Below are positions 17,437-26,721 of a stretch of 64,000 bases of DNA, one piece after another. The translations under genes were made by a program, and so were the position numbers. Each line of letters begins with the position of its first letter. Position 1 is the stretch's first letter. The notes below the pieces were generated by a model, which ran no database searches, was not told the origin of the DNA, and was given only the letters and a program-made list of their open reading frames with translations. Source of the stretch: Vibrio aerogenes. GTDB taxonomy: Bacteria > Pseudomonadota > Gammaproteobacteria > Enterobacterales > Vibrionaceae. The stretch is taken from the NCBI RefSeq assembly GCF_024346755.1, contig NZ_AP024861.1:3720001-3784000 (forward strand), given 5' to 3'.

Positions 17437-17877
17437 TTACCTTTCATCCTTGGGCGATTCCATCACGACCATGGTTGTAATCGAATTCACCTGCGGTAAT
17501 TCACCTAAAACATCCGAGTGAAAACGCTTATAAGCTGCCAGATCCTGTGTCTCTATTCTGAGCAAATATTCCTTTGAGCCGGTAATATTGTGGCACTCCG
17601 TCACCTCATCCGCTAAAAGAATCTGTGCCTCAAACAAATGCTGTGAACGGGTACTGTGATCAGAAAGTCCGATGGAAACATACGCAATAAACCCGACATT
17701 CAGCTTCTGTTTATCCAGCACTGCCCGGTAGCCTTTAATCGTACCATTGCGTTCCAGCTCCTGAACCCGGCGCAGGGTCGCTGAGGGGGATAAACCCACA
17801 CATTCAGAAAGCTCAACATTGGAGATTCTGCCGTTTCGCGTCAGTTCACGCAATATTCTTTCATCCAGCCTGTCCAT
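17437..17877 (-). CDS. Lrp/AsnC family transcriptional regulator
   Basis: 146 residues from ATG 17877 (AAGGA nine bases upstream; a TTG three codons earlier would overlap that site). N-terminal helix-turn-helix (LDERILRELTRNGRISNVEL, then GLSPSATLRRVQELER) and C-terminal RAM/ligand domain (about 65-140) with the TGSKEYLLRIE stretch. Proteins of this class sense amino acids. It is divergent from a LysE/RhtB-type amino acid exporter, so it probably activates or represses that exporter in response to its substrate. Paired Lrp-type/LysE-type genes are a common arrangement. Confidence 0.92.
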   Translation of the reverse strand: MDRLDERILRELTRNGRISNVELSECVGLSPSATLRRVQELERNGTIKGYRAVLDKQKLNVGFIAYVSIGLSDHSTRSQHLFEAQILLADEVTECHNITGSKEYLLRIETQDLAAYKRFHSDVLGELPQVNSITTMVVMESPKDER

Positions 17878-17982
17878 ATATATCAATCCTTGTGAAAAAA
17901 GCCTTTATCTACACAATAAAAGCATGAAATTGCGCCGTGATCCAGAGAGGATATAACCAAGCTGTCGTACAGGAGATAAACC

Positions 17983-18567
17983 ATGCCTGAATATTTTACA
18001 CCCTTGTTTCTCTTTGCTTTTGTTGCAACCTTTACACCCGGCCCGAACAACACCATGTTGATGACATCCGGCGTTCATGCAGGATTTTTCCGCAGCATGC
18101 CACACATGCTTGGTGTTGCCATTGGTTTCAGTGTGATGCTGATGTTGGTCGGACTGGGCATGACCGGTATTTTTAATACACTGCCCTGGCTCCACCAGTC
18201 ACTGAATATTCTCTGTATGGCTTATCTGTGTTATCTCGCATACCGGATCGCCACCAGCCGTCCCCATATTGAACAGGCCGATTACCAGCCGATGACTTTC
18301 TTTTCTGCCGCGATGTTTCAATGGGTGAACCCGAAAGGATGGACCATGGCACTGACTGCAATCAGCCTGTATAACCCCTCAGCCAGCTGGGATGGACTGG
18401 GCTGGATTACCGCTGCATTTTTTATCGCAACACTCCCTTCCGTTGCCGCCTGGGTACTGGCAGGCAAGCAAATCCGCCGCCTGCTGAAATCTCCCGGTCA
18501 TATGACCTGTTTCAATTACGTGATGGCACTCGCACTGCTGGTTTCCGTAGCCCCGATGATGCTTTGA
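17983..18567 (+). CDS. LysE/RhtB family amino acid exporter
   Basis: 194 residues with about six membrane helices. The N-terminal FTPGPNNTMLMTSG is the family signature, and FQWVNPKGWTMAL in the middle is typical too. It exports an amino acid or derivative; substrate unknown. GGAGA precedes the ATG by six bases. Divergent regulator of the Lrp family 105 bases away. A 155-bp intergenic repeat starts 4 bases after the stop codon, in place of a recognisable terminator. Confidence 0.92.
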   Translation: MPEYFTPLFLFAFVATFTPGPNNTMLMTSGVHAGFFRSMPHMLGVAIGFSVMLMLVGLGMTGIFNTLPWLHQSLNILCMAYLCYLAYRIATSRPHIEQADYQPMTFFSAAMFQWVNPKGWTMALTAISLYNPSASWDGLGWITAAFFIATLPSVAAWVLAGKQIRRLLKSPGHMTCFNYVMALALLVSVAPMML

Positions 18568-18624
18568 TACCAATCTGGAAAATAAACTGATCATCTGGAT
18601 GTGTTTGGTGGAGCAAACATACAA

Positions 18625-18636
18625 GGGCATGGATGC
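18625..18636. repeat. Target site duplication, left
   Basis: GGGCATGGATGC, identical to 20065-20076 on the other side of the IS. 12 bp fits IS4 (11-13 bp). Confidence 0.95.
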
Positions 18637-20064
18637 TAATGCCGTTCACTTAACGTGAGCGGCCCTGCTTTTTCTGGGATATTTACATGGCTTGGGCTTA
18701 ACAACTCTGGGGAAGGATCTCTGTCTTCGGGGCTCCAGGATTAAGCTTTCACATATTGAGTAGAAGTTTTTCAACTGCCCCGGGATAGCGCCTGGAGATG
18801 AATAAGGGAGCCCAACTAATAAGCGCATTATATGGGCTAAAGCGCCGTTGAAGCTCAACTGATAAGGTAAGTAGTCTCCTTTCAGATTCATGCACATTTG
18901 CACCATTTGGTATCTCACGAGATTGTAAGTCAGCAGAATACCCCATAGCTCTTGCCTAACGAGTTCGGGCAACCGACTGCGAAGCGTGAGTCTGTTACCC
19001 AGCATATATTGCTTTTGCTCCCGGTAGCCAAGCTCTATTTCCCATCGGTATTCATACAGACCAACAATATCTGATTTTGGGTATAACATTGGATCCGTCA
19101 TGGAGGTTAAGACATCATATTGCTTACCGTCTTTTACTCTCGTGATTAAACGGACGGTGACCTCATGTGCAAGCTCAGGCCAGAGCTTACGGGATTTTGG
19201 GTTACTTTTCAGTTTAACCAGTTTATCGTGTCGGCCTAAAGACTGAGCAACTTGATACTTAAGCCCTTTTTTTAAAGGGATAAGCCAGTGCCTGTTTGTT
19301 CCTGTGGCATTCCATTGATGTAACAGACCAAGAGAGTGAAAGCCTTTATCGAAGAGCGTTAAGCTGTTGTCCGGTGTGCTTTCGATTAACTGCTCAGCCA
19401 GCTTCATTTCATTGACAGCATAAGAGTCGAAGGCACTCCCTGTAATCAGATGACTGCTGAGCTCCATCTGACAGACCATGCGAACCTGAGGATATTGCAT
19501 TTCCTGTCCATCCCGGTAAGTCGGCTTGGCAAAAGCCTGAGCGTTTTCTTCAGAATCCTCCGTTCGCCATATTACACCGTCCACCCCTAAAAGGGTCAGA
19601 CCATTCCAGTCAGGAAAGTTAGCGCAGTCAGTCCAGTGTTTTTGAGTACATTCAAACAGAGCTTTGGCGGCAGATTCTCCAAGATCTTTTCTTCTCCTCG
19701 TTAATGCACTGGGGGCAACAAAGGGTTTACCGGTTCGATCAACAATGTCGAGCATATTGACGATGTCAGCCATCGACTTATCATTATATATTGCCATCCC
19801 AACGAGCAGCCATGCCATTGACTCCAGAGTGAGTTTTCGTTTTCTGAGGGTAACTGTATCGGTGAGTTGGTAAGCCTCTTCAATGAGTTCTGTTGGCAGT
19901 AAGTCAGCCAGAGTTTCTACTTGGTTGGGTTTCCAGTGATTGATGATGTCGAGCGCTTGAGAAACGTGCATAAAAGAATCCGGTAAACAGTGTCTACCGG
20001 ATTTTTACATACTGTCAGGATCATTCAACTGATCGACGATTAAAGTCTAAAGTGATCGGCATTA
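18637..20064 (-). mobile_element. Complete IS4-family insertion sequence, 1428 bp
   Basis: Terminal inverted repeats begin TAATGCCGTTCACTTAA at 18637 and, read inward from 20064, TAATGCCGATCACTTTA. IS4 itself is about this length and has very similar ends. Flanked by a perfect 12-bp target duplication, so a simple and probably recent transposition. One full-length transposase gene. Confidence 0.95.
18646..19971 (-). CDS. IS4 family transposase
   Basis: 441 residues (IS4 InsG is 442), DDE enzyme. Acidic residues are visible in [10 protein letters not shown], in TLFDKGFHS and in the YREK-type block [17 protein letters not shown]. The frame is intact, so the element may be active. The gene fills almost the whole element; its stop codon lies inside the left inverted repeat, and the start is followed outward by the right end. 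Codon use and AT/GC balance do not stand out strongly from neighbours. Confidence 0.96.
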   Translation of the reverse strand: MHVSQALDIINHWKPNQVETLADLLPTELIEEAYQLTDTVTLRKRKLTLESMAWLLVGMAIYNDKSMADIVNMLDIVDRTGKPFVAPSALTRRRKDLGESAAKALFECTQKHWTDCANFPDWNGLTLLGVDGVIWRTEDSEENAQAFAKPTYRDGQEMQYPQVRMVCQMELSSHLITGSAFDSYAVNEMKLAEQLIESTPDNSLTLFDKGFHSLGLLHQWNATGTNRHWLIPLKKGLKYQVAQSLGRHDKLVKLKSNPKSRKLWPELAHEVTVRLITRVKDGKQYDVLTSMTDPMLYPKSDIVGLYEYRWEIELGYREQKQYMLGNRLTLRSRLPELVRQELWGILLTYNLVRYQMVQMCMNLKGDYLPYQLSFNGALAHIMRLLVGLPYSSPGAIPGQLKNFYSICESLILEPRRQRSFPRVVKPKPCKYPRKSRAAHVK

Positions 20065-20076
20065 GGGCATGGATGC
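20065..20076. repeat. Target site duplication, right
   Basis: GGGCATGGATGC, the second copy of the 12-bp duplication. Confidence 0.95.
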
Positions 20077-20169
20077 CCTTGTTTAAGCGCCTTTCTTATC
20101 AACAAAAAGGGATGGCTTGAGCGGTTTGCGGAACCAGATATATCCAGATCAGAAAATGACTTAGAATAG

Positions 20170-20233
20170 TATGACAGGCGATACTTTGACAGGTGATTCA
20201 TTTGACAGACGATGCGCTGACTGACGAAACAGC
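20170..20233. repeat. Degenerate tandem array, 16 bp x 3-4
   Basis: TTGACAGGTGATTCAT-type units, three clear copies and a fourth decayed one, starting 4 bases after the 155-bp repeat. Confidence 0.7.
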
Positions 20234-20267
20234 AAGACATCACCCATCATCAAAAGAACTCATCAGG

Positions 20268-20297
20268 AAAAAGAGCAGCACAAAGGCTGCTCTTTTT
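20268..20297. terminator. Bidirectional terminator after the cellulase gene
   Basis: AAAAAGAGCAGC / GCTGCTCTTTTT, 6-base loop, A and T runs at both sides; 34 bases from the stop of the GH9 gene. Confidence 0.9.
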
Positions 20298-20330
20298 CAT
20301 TTCTGGTCATCAGCGTGATGACGCTTCAGC

Positions 20331-22217
20331 TCACTCGGCCGCTTTCTCATCCAGGTAACTGACCACCCAGAAGAACGGTGCATTCCAGTTGACCGTCACT
20401 TCATTGAGCGTCCACGCGCCGATATCATCGACCCAGCAAGCCTGTCCGGTGCATTTTCCTTTCATGGTCTCAGCAACCGGATCACTGAAGTCAATCGAGT
20501 CCGGCCCTCCGGAAAGCACACCCGGAGGCGCGACCGGCAGGGATGCATCCCGCGAGTGACCCCAGTAACGATGGTGCGGATTCATAAGCGGATAACTGCC
20601 ATACCCGGTGACATAAGACTGATCCATCGGGTTACGTCCCAGAATATAATCCATCGCATCTGACATCGCCTGCAGATACTTCGGCTTCCCCGTCAGATCG
20701 TAGGCTACGCCAAGGAAAATCCCCCGGTTCACCACAAACGAGTTCGAACCCCATGGATACTCAACCGCCAGATAAGGCAGCAGATACCCCTGTTTTTCGA
20801 CGCTTTGCTGATACACATCAGCCGTTTTGATCAGGTTTGACCGGGCCTCTCTGACCTGCTCTTTCCCCAGATGATTCGGCACAGTCGCCAGTGTGATGGT
20901 TCCCGCACTGGCCACATCCGCCCAGGTCAGATCGCCGGTTGCCGCCACATCACCAGCCGGACTGCTGAACCGGTAAGCCGACTGCTCAATCGCCGCTTTA
21001 TATTCTGCTTTCCCGGTGGTGGTGTACAACTCTGCGGCTGCCCAGTAAAACTCATCTCCCAGCTGCCGGTCATCGTACGGGCCGGATCCGGTGAAATTAT
21101 CATAGGCATACACATCCTGATGACGTTTTGCAGCCTGCCATGCGCTTTCAGCAGCGGTCAGACATGTCGCCGAATAATCCGGATCAACCACCTGCCAGAC
21201 CCGGGCACACTGTGCCGCGGTGGCCGCCAGATTCAGGGTCGCCGCCGTGGTCGGATAACTCAATACCCGCGGTTGTGTATCTTCATAGGGTGGCAGCGGA
21301 ACCCCCGTCCACGACGCATCAGCGATTTTATGGAACACCATGCCGCCTGCATCAATTTCTGTCAGTTTCAGTGCCGACAAGTGACCGGACTGATCACCGA
21401 CCGGAACATGTACTTTCTTATGCTCCGGCACTTGCATCGCCAGCATAAAATCCATCTCCCAGCGCGCTTCATCCAGCAAATCGTTGTCGTGATTGCCCTG
21501 TTCCGGAATCTTCACTTTGCCATCAGCAAACGCACTTTTCTGCGGATTAAACAACTTTTCCCGCTCGTAAAAGTTCATCAGCGTCCAGGCTGAAATCCCG
21601 CCATTCACCACATACTTTCCGTGATCCCCGGCATCGTACCAGCCGCCCGTCACATCGAGAGAGAAATCACACCCCGGCCACGAATTGCCTCTGGCGTCTG
21701 TCTGGGCAAAGCAACTCACGACTTCATGCGGGTGACCTGCCGGACGCGCTAAGTCCGGTCGCTGAACATATTGCTGTTTAATCTCAATCCCGCTGCGCTG
21801 CTGATAGAAAAAAGATAAAGCGTCATACTTCATCGTCTGATAAATATCATCGCGGATATCAAACGGATGACTTTTCTCTCCGTTCACTTCAAGCACAAGG
21901 CCTTTCTCCGGTGTATACACCCGGCTGAAATCGGCAATTTGCACCAGCTCACCCGAAGCCACATTCAAACCAAATGGTGTTGTTTTACCTTCCGCAATCG
22001 CATGACCCTGCGCATCCAGCAAGTGCCAGGTCAGCGGTGTTTGTATATCTGTGGCGACGGTCGCCCGTTTCCGGGCATTAATCTGGTAACCGACCTGATT
22101 CAGCCGGACTGATGAATGCTGTGATGCGTCAGATGATGTCAGCTTCTGCGCAGAAACACAGCCGCTCATCACACTGCAAATCATCACCGCAAGCAGCGTG
22201 GGTTGGATTGTTTTCAT
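20331..22217 (-). CDS. GH9 family cellulase, predicted lipoprotein
   Basis: 628 residues from ATG 22217, chosen because it begins a lipoprotein signal peptide (MKTIQPTLLAVMICSVMSGC, lipid Cys at residue 20) and has a G-rich ribosome-binding site. An N-terminal immunoglobulin-like CelD_N domain (about 35-120; SVRLNQVGY start) precedes the (alpha/alpha)6 catalytic domain. Active-site motifs: GGWYDAGDHGKY (about 192-202) with the paired Asp, PHHRYW, and the C-terminal GH9 signature from WVDDIGAWTLNE with the acid Glu near 606. Endo-beta-1,4-glucanases of this type act on cellulose or related glucans; membrane tethering suggests work on oligosaccharides in the periplasm or at the surface. No sugar uptake genes adjoin. 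Confidence 0.93.
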   Translation of the reverse strand: MKTIQPTLLAVMICSVMSGCVSAQKLTSSDASQHSSVRLNQVGYQINARKRATVATDIQTPLTWHLLDAQGHAIAEGKTTPFGLNVASGELVQIADFSRVYTPEKGLVLEVNGEKSHPFDIRDDIYQTMKYDALSFFYQQRSGIEIKQQYVQRPDLARPAGHPHEVVSCFAQTDARGNSWPGCDFSLDVTGGWYDAGDHGKYVVNGGISAWTLMNFYEREKLFNPQKSAFADGKVKIPEQGNHDNDLLDEARWEMDFMLAMQVPEHKKVHVPVGDQSGHLSALKLTEIDAGGMVFHKIADASWTGVPLPPYEDTQPRVLSYPTTAATLNLAATAAQCARVWQVVDPDYSATCLTAAESAWQAAKRHQDVYAYDNFTGSGPYDDRQLGDEFYWAAAELYTTTGKAEYKAAIEQSAYRFSSPAGDVAATGDLTWADVASAGTITLATVPNHLGKEQVREARSNLIKTADVYQQSVEKQGYLLPYLAVEYPWGSNSFVVNRGIFLGVAYDLTGKPKYLQAMSDAMDYILGRNPMDQSYVTGYGSYPLMNPHHRYWGHSRDASLPVAPPGVLSGGPDSIDFSDPVAETMKGKCTGQACWVDDIGAWTLNEVTVNWNAPFFWVVSYLDEKAAE

Positions 22218-22649
22218 GAAAGCCCCCCGGATGATCAATGACCCGCTCTGAATCTGCGGCAAACTGATCATTCATTGGTGAATAAATTAATATAAAAATA
22301 AATGCATATTTAATAAACGTCATTTATTCACGCAATTCAAAGGGTATTTCAGCTTATTATGATGACAGTCCAAAATATTCATGAAGATTAATTTTCATAT
22401 TTATCAACCTCATCCAATCCATGTGATGGCAACAGTAAAGTTTTCATCATTTATTGATGAAGATAATAATAAAAATCTGGAAAATAAACTGAGCATCTGG
22501 ATGTGTCTGGTGGAACAAACATACAAGGGCATGAATGCCCTTGTTAAAGCGCCTTTCTTATCAACGAAAAGGGAGGGCTTGAGCGGTTTGCGGAACCAGA
22601 TATATCCAGATCAGAAAATGACTTAGAACGGAATAATGAAGCTGATCAT
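22218..22649. other. Intergenic region upstream of the cellulase
   Basis: 432 bases: AT-rich promoter-proximal part of the cellulase gene, then the intact 155-bp repeat. A short open frame across it (22381-22626) follows the repeat and is not credible as a gene. Confidence 0.6.
22474..22628. repeat. 155-bp intergenic repeat, copy 2 (intact)
   Basis: Uninterrupted counterpart of the copy split by the IS. Contains the central hairpin CAAGGGCATGAATGCCCTTG and the inverted-repeat-like ends (CATCTGGATGTGTCTGG left, CCAGATATATCCAGATC right). Confidence 0.9.
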
Positions 22650-23540
22650 TTACACTTCACCCACCAGCGCCCTCCGGAACAACAACCGAACCGGCGGCAT
22701 CACCACCAGCGCAATGCCGAGTAAAAAAGCACTACAGGCAACCCACTGTGCAGCCGTCAGCTGCTCGTCAAACATCAGCCAGCCACTCAACACACCAAAG
22801 ACAGTCGTCAGCAGAGTAAGCGGTGCGATGGTACTCATCGGATATTTCAGCACCAGCCGGTTCCAGATCCAATAACCGAAAATAGTGGTCGGATACGCCT
22901 GAAACAGCACCGACAGCCAGGCGTGACCATTCCAGTGTTCATAAGCTGTCACCAGCACCTGCGGGCCATAAAACAGCACGCTCAGGCCAATCAGCGGCAG
23001 CGGCGCAAACACCATGCCCCAGATATTAAACGCAAAAGGTGATTTTGAACCGGAGCGGCGCAACACTACACCCGCAAGAGGCCAGCACACTGCCGACACG
23101 ATAATCAGAATCAGACCGGCAACCGTGACATTCCCGTTGGTATAGATCACAGAAACCACAACACCAGCCAGAGCGATCATAATTCCCGCCGCAACTTGCC
23201 GGGTGATCACTTCTCTATACAGCAACACCCCGACAGCCACCGTGGTCAGCACATCCAGCTGAAGCAGCACAGAGGTCATGCCGGAAGACAACCCCATATA
23301 CATCGCGCTGGAAGCCATGCCCCAGATCCCGACACCAAATACCAGCCCATACCCCACCAGATAACGCCACGGCACCTGTGGCCTGCGGACAAACAACACC
23401 ATCGGAAATGCCGCACAAAAAAACCGCCCGGCAGCAATCAACATCGGGCTGATCTCCGAAACCCCGAGCTTTATCATCGTATAGTTAAATCCCCAAATCG
23501 CCATCACAAACACGGCCAGGGCCAAATCTCTGCCAGACAT
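22650..23540 (-). CDS. EamA/DMT family transporter
   Basis: 296 residues, two EamA repeats with about ten membrane helices; the first repeat starts VFVMAIWGFNYTMIKLG and the second near WPLAGVVLRR. Members are mostly metabolite or amino acid exporters. Start at ATG 23540 with GAGGAG five bases upstream. A MocR-type regulator is divergent, which commonly controls such transporters. The gene ends 21 bases from the intact 155-bp repeat. Confidence 0.9.
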   Translation of the reverse strand: MSGRDLALAVFVMAIWGFNYTMIKLGVSEISPMLIAAGRFFCAAFPMVLFVRRPQVPWRYLVGYGLVFGVGIWGMASSAMYMGLSSGMTSVLLQLDVLTTVAVGVLLYREVITRQVAAGIMIALAGVVVSVIYTNGNVTVAGLILIIVSAVCWPLAGVVLRRSGSKSPFAFNIWGMVFAPLPLIGLSVLFYGPQVLVTAYEHWNGHAWLSVLFQAYPTTIFGYWIWNRLVLKYPMSTIAPLTLLTTVFGVLSGWLMFDEQLTAAQWVACSAFLLGIALVVMPPVRLLFRRALVGEV

Positions 23541-23595
23541 ATACACTCCTCGTATTGGTCATTATTTATCCGGAGTGTCGCTTGCATTGCCAAAG

Positions 23596-23633
23596 CAGTA
23601 CAGATACAATTTTTAATTATTTAACCAGTACAG
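23596..23633. promoter_or_regulatory. Candidate MocR operator: direct repeats CAGTACAG
   Basis: CAGTACAG at 23596-23603 and again at 23626-23633, 30 bases apart (about three helix turns), followed by ATACA and TTAAG respectively, in the gap between the EamA and MocR genes. MocR regulators are known to bind spaced direct repeats. Confidence 0.5.
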
Positions 23634-23653
23634 TTAAGCGAAAGGTGGGCGCA

Positions 23654-25045
23654 GTGGCAAAATATCAGCAACTTGCAGACAAAATTATTCATGACATTCA
23701 GTCTGGTAAGCTTCCCGCCGGAGAGAAAATGCTGTCGCTGCGGCGCTTTGCCGGGCAGCACAGTATCAGCGTGTCGACGGCGGTCAGTTGTTACGATGAA
23801 CTGGCTTCACGGGGCTGGCTGGTTGCCCGCCCGCAGGCTGGTTTTTTTATCGCATCGCCAGCCCGGGAGATGAGCCCGCCACAATGGCAGCCATTTATCA
23901 GCCAGCTGGCTGACCCACACGCCTATCTGCCGAAATCTCATACGCCAACCGGTCTGACCGGTATTTCGCAGCTTCTGATTCCGGAGTCGGTCAGCCAGCA
24001 GCTCACCAAATGCTTCCGCCGCGCCCTCAGCCAGCAAGCTGGCCGGCTCTCGTCTTATCCGCAAACACAGGGAGAGCCGGAATTTCTCAGCGCCCTTGCC
24101 ACACATTTCAGCCAAAGTGGTTTCATCCTGACACCCGATGAGCTGGTGATCACCCACGGCTGTATCGACGCAGTAAAAACCGCACTGGAGGTCAGCACCC
24201 GGCCCGGCGATGCCGTGGCGGTCAATTCACCGTGCTTTCTCGGCTTACTGGAGTTGTTATCGCAGATGGAGCGGCCGATTGTGGAAATTCCCACCACCGC
24301 AGACGGGATCGATCTGGATCAGTTTGAGCAGTTGCTGCAAGCAGGCACGGTCAAAGCCGGATTATTCAGCACCACATTTATGAACCCGCAGGGCATCACG
24401 CTTTCGGTCGCCCAAAAGCAGCGGCTGGCACAACTGGCGAATCATTACCGGATTCCGGTGATTGAGGATGACGTCTATCTGGAGTTATCGCACCAATCCG
24501 GGCAACCGCCATTACCGGCCGCTTATTTCGATACGCAGGGCTATATTCTGTGGTGCGGCGCAATCACCAAAAGTCTTTCCCCGGCTTACCGGACCGGCTG
24601 GTGCCGTCCCGGCCGCTATATTGCAGACTATGTGAAGCGCTGTCAGGGCGTGCCGGCACTGATGCAACATGCACTTGCAGAGTTCATCAACAGCGGCCAC
24701 TATGCCCGGCATCTAAAACAGGCCCGCACTCAGTTGACGCTTAACATGCAGCACTTCCTGAAATATTTTGACGCACAACTGCCCGCAGGCACCCGCGTCA
24801 CCCATCCGGAGGGTGGTTTGGTGTTATGGCTGCAAATCCCCGGCTTCGACGCCCGCAAGCTGGCCGCTCTGGCCGCTCAAAAAGACCACTATTTTATCAC
24901 CGGGCCACTCTTCACCACTTCCGATCGCTACCGCGATTGCCTTCGGGTAAATATCGGTTATCCGCTCAATGAAGCGGTAGAGAAAGAGCTGGCGGTGTTG
25001 GTTGAGCTGGTGTGGGAGAGTTTGGAAACAGTTGAGGTGAGTTAG
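23654..25045 (+). CDS. MocR-type GntR/aminotransferase transcriptional regulator
   Basis: 463 residues from GTG 23654, which has AAGG eight bases upstream and starts exactly at the winged helix (AKYQQLADKIIHDIQSGKL). The N-terminal GntR domain (about 1-70) is joined by a linker to a fold-type I aminotransferase domain (about 100-460) with the PLP-binding Lys in CGAITKSLSPAYRTGW and the Asp/Tyr region VIEDDVYLEL. MocR proteins sense PLP or PLP-amino acid adducts. Divergence from the EamA exporter suggests it regulates export of an amino-compound. Confidence 0.92.
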   Translation: MAKYQQLADKIIHDIQSGKLPAGEKMLSLRRFAGQHSISVSTAVSCYDELASRGWLVARPQAGFFIASPAREMSPPQWQPFISQLADPHAYLPKSHTPTGLTGISQLLIPESVSQQLTKCFRRALSQQAGRLSSYPQTQGEPEFLSALATHFSQSGFILTPDELVITHGCIDAVKTALEVSTRPGDAVAVNSPCFLGLLELLSQMERPIVEIPTTADGIDLDQFEQLLQAGTVKAGLFSTTFMNPQGITLSVAQKQRLAQLANHYRIPVIEDDVYLELSHQSGQPPLPAAYFDTQGYILWCGAITKSLSPAYRTGWCRPGRYIADYVKRCQGVPALMQHALAEFINSGHYARHLKQARTQLTLNMQHFLKYFDAQLPAGTRVTHPEGGLVLWLQIPGFDARKLAALAAQKDHYFITGPLFTTSDRYRDCLRVNIGYPLNEAVEKELAVLVELVWESLETVEVS

Positions 25046-25188
25046 AATCCTTGTTGCAAATCTGAATCTCTTCCTTCAATTGAAGTCATCTATTGAATGA
25101 AGCTCACGTAAATAAAACTCAACTATTGTCATATAAGTAGAATGCATTAATGTGCATAATAAATTTAACTCAATTGAGATTATTAATA

Positions 25189-26721
25189 GTGGCACATACA
25201 TCCTACCTAACACTCACCGGGGGAAAACAAGGATTAATTTCCAGTGGTTGTAATACGAAAGACTCTATGGGGAACAGATATCAGGAAACCCACACAGACC
25301 ACATCACAATTCTTGCCTGCGACTATTCTATGTCGAAGCAACCCAATCAGCCGGAAATAGAACATGGTGGAATTCAAATTACCAAACCGAAAGATAAAGC
25401 ATCACCATTACTGGCAACCGCTTTTGCAAAACAGGAACACCTTGAGGGAATCATTGATTTCTACCGGACGAATGAAAGTGGCCATCACCAAAAGTTCTAT
25501 TCAATTAAATTTCAAAAAGCTGTCATCACAAGCATCAGCGATACGATGCCCCACACCGTACATTCCAGCGATGAAGCAATGCACGAGGTGATCACCTTTC
25601 AGTGTAAAGGCGTACAGTGGGAACATGTCCCATGTGGGACGCTGGCTTACGATGGCTGGAGCGATGCAAACAGCATTGCTGCAATCCTTGCTGAAACTGC
25701 ACTCCCGCTAACCAGTGCGGAACGATATGCAAAACAAATTCATGAGGACATGCAGGCGGAGAAGGCAGCAAAGCGACAGGCAGAAAAAGAAAAGCAAAGT
25801 GAGCAGCAGCGTAGAAAATCTGATGCGAAGGAAGAAGACTGGGAGCCCATATCCGGCAGTTATCCGATTCTGGTGTATGAGACGCAGCATCAGATGGACG
25901 ATTTCAACGCGCCAGACATGAGTTATGGTGATGAATCCAGAGAAACTATTGAAGGTTACGGATTTATGAAACCGTTTAAACAGTCTCAGTACACCTCGTA
26001 TAAAGAGGGATATACAATGTGCGGTGAAGATCAGTTTGCCTTATCTGCTGAAGAACATTTTAAGCGATTGCGAGACCTCGGAGAGGGGATTGGTTTCTCG
26101 ATGATTGGCAAGACTAAAGATGTTTTCTCTGAAATGGTCGATAAACTTGAGCGTAATGAAGGTGGATATTACCAAAATTCTCTATTAACCAATGCTCTCA
26201 AGGAGCACAAGACAACAAAAGAGTTTCATGCTGCGCTTCTTCTTTGCTTGGAAAATAACGTTAGTAATGGAGTACTGGATAATGATATTTTAAATATTTC
26301 AAGCAATTATATGAAATCAGAAAAAACCGGAGCGAAACTCCCCCGGCTGACAGGTGTGTTTGATGGAACAGTGTTAACTGTTCATGGTATTTGGTCAATG
26401 CAAATATATGCAACAAAACTGGAATATAAAGGAAATAACATCAGAGGAGACTTCCTCTACAAAATTCAGGATCATTTTGGCTTGAACTCTGCTGATATTA
26501 ATCATCCATCTTTCCTCAGTAAAAATAAACCTGGTACTGATGGGCAGTCCTTTATATCTGAACTGATACACTTCTTGGGACGTGTAAAAGATGGATCTAC
26601 GAATAAATTTGAGTTATTAGATGGGTTTCGTTCATGGTATATTTTGCAACACTATGTAAAGCATGGATATAAGCCATTTATCACAGAATTGAACTTTGAA
26701 TTTAAGGAGTCATCGGAATGA
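25189..26721 (+). CDS. hcp: T6SS Hcp with C-terminal DUF3289-type extension (Hcp-ET effector)
   Basis: 510 residues from GTG 25189, aligned with the usual Hcp start (MAHTSYLTLTGGKQG). Residues about 1-160 are a complete Hcp tube domain (QETHTDHITILACDY, QKFYSIKFQKAVITSI, HEVITFQCKGVQWEH). A charged Lys/Glu/Gln-rich, probably coiled linker (about 185-215) leads to an extension of about 290 residues resembling DUF3289, with the marker stretches KIQDHFGLNSADI and FRSWYILQHYVKHGYKPF. Such fusions are antibacterial effectors delivered by being part of the T6SS needle. The activity of this extension is not known to me. The downstream gene overlaps by four bases and is the obvious immunity candidate. 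No other T6SS structural gene adjoins. Confidence 0.88.
   Translation: MAHTSYLTLTGGKQGLISSGCNTKDSMGNRYQETHTDHITILACDYSMSKQPNQPEIEHGGIQITKPKDKASPLLATAFAKQEHLEGIIDFYRTNESGHHQKFYSIKFQKAVITSISDTMPHTVHSSDEAMHEVITFQCKGVQWEHVPCGTLAYDGWSDANSIAAILAETALPLTSAERYAKQIHEDMQAEKAAKRQAEKEKQSEQQRRKSDAKEEDWEPISGSYPILVYETQHQMDDFNAPDMSYGDESRETIEGYGFMKPFKQSQYTSYKEGYTMCGEDQFALSAEEHFKRLRDLGEGIGFSMIGKTKDVFSEMVDKLERNEGGYYQNSLLTNALKEHKTTKEFHAALLLCLENNVSNGVLDNDILNISSNYMKSEKTGAKLPRLTGVFDGTVLTVHGIWSMQIYATKLEYKGNNIRGDFLYKIQDHFGLNSADINHPSFLSKNKPGTDGQSFISELIHFLGRVKDGSTNKFELLDGFRSWYILQHYVKHGYKPFITELNFEFKESSE

Larger units (their letters stand above)
18572..20166. repeat. 155-bp intergenic repeat, copy 1, split by an IS element
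   Basis: Bases 18572-18636 plus 20077-20166 together make a 155-base sequence matching 22474-22628 with about seven substitutions (near 95%). Ends are imperfect inverted repeats built on CTGATC and TGGATRTRTCTGG. The centre is the hairpin CAAGGGCAT/GGATGCCCTTG, where the IS4-family element has entered. Non-coding, MITE-like. Confidence 0.9.

Noticed and set aside
20871..21593. 240-residue plus-strand gene inside the GH9 cellulase
   Set aside because: Antisense to conserved cellulase sequence, Arg/Cys-rich composition, no family pattern.
22381..22626. 81-residue gene over the intact 155-bp repeat
   Set aside because: The frame ends with the repeat, and the interrupted copy does not preserve it; substitutions between copies show no coding pattern.
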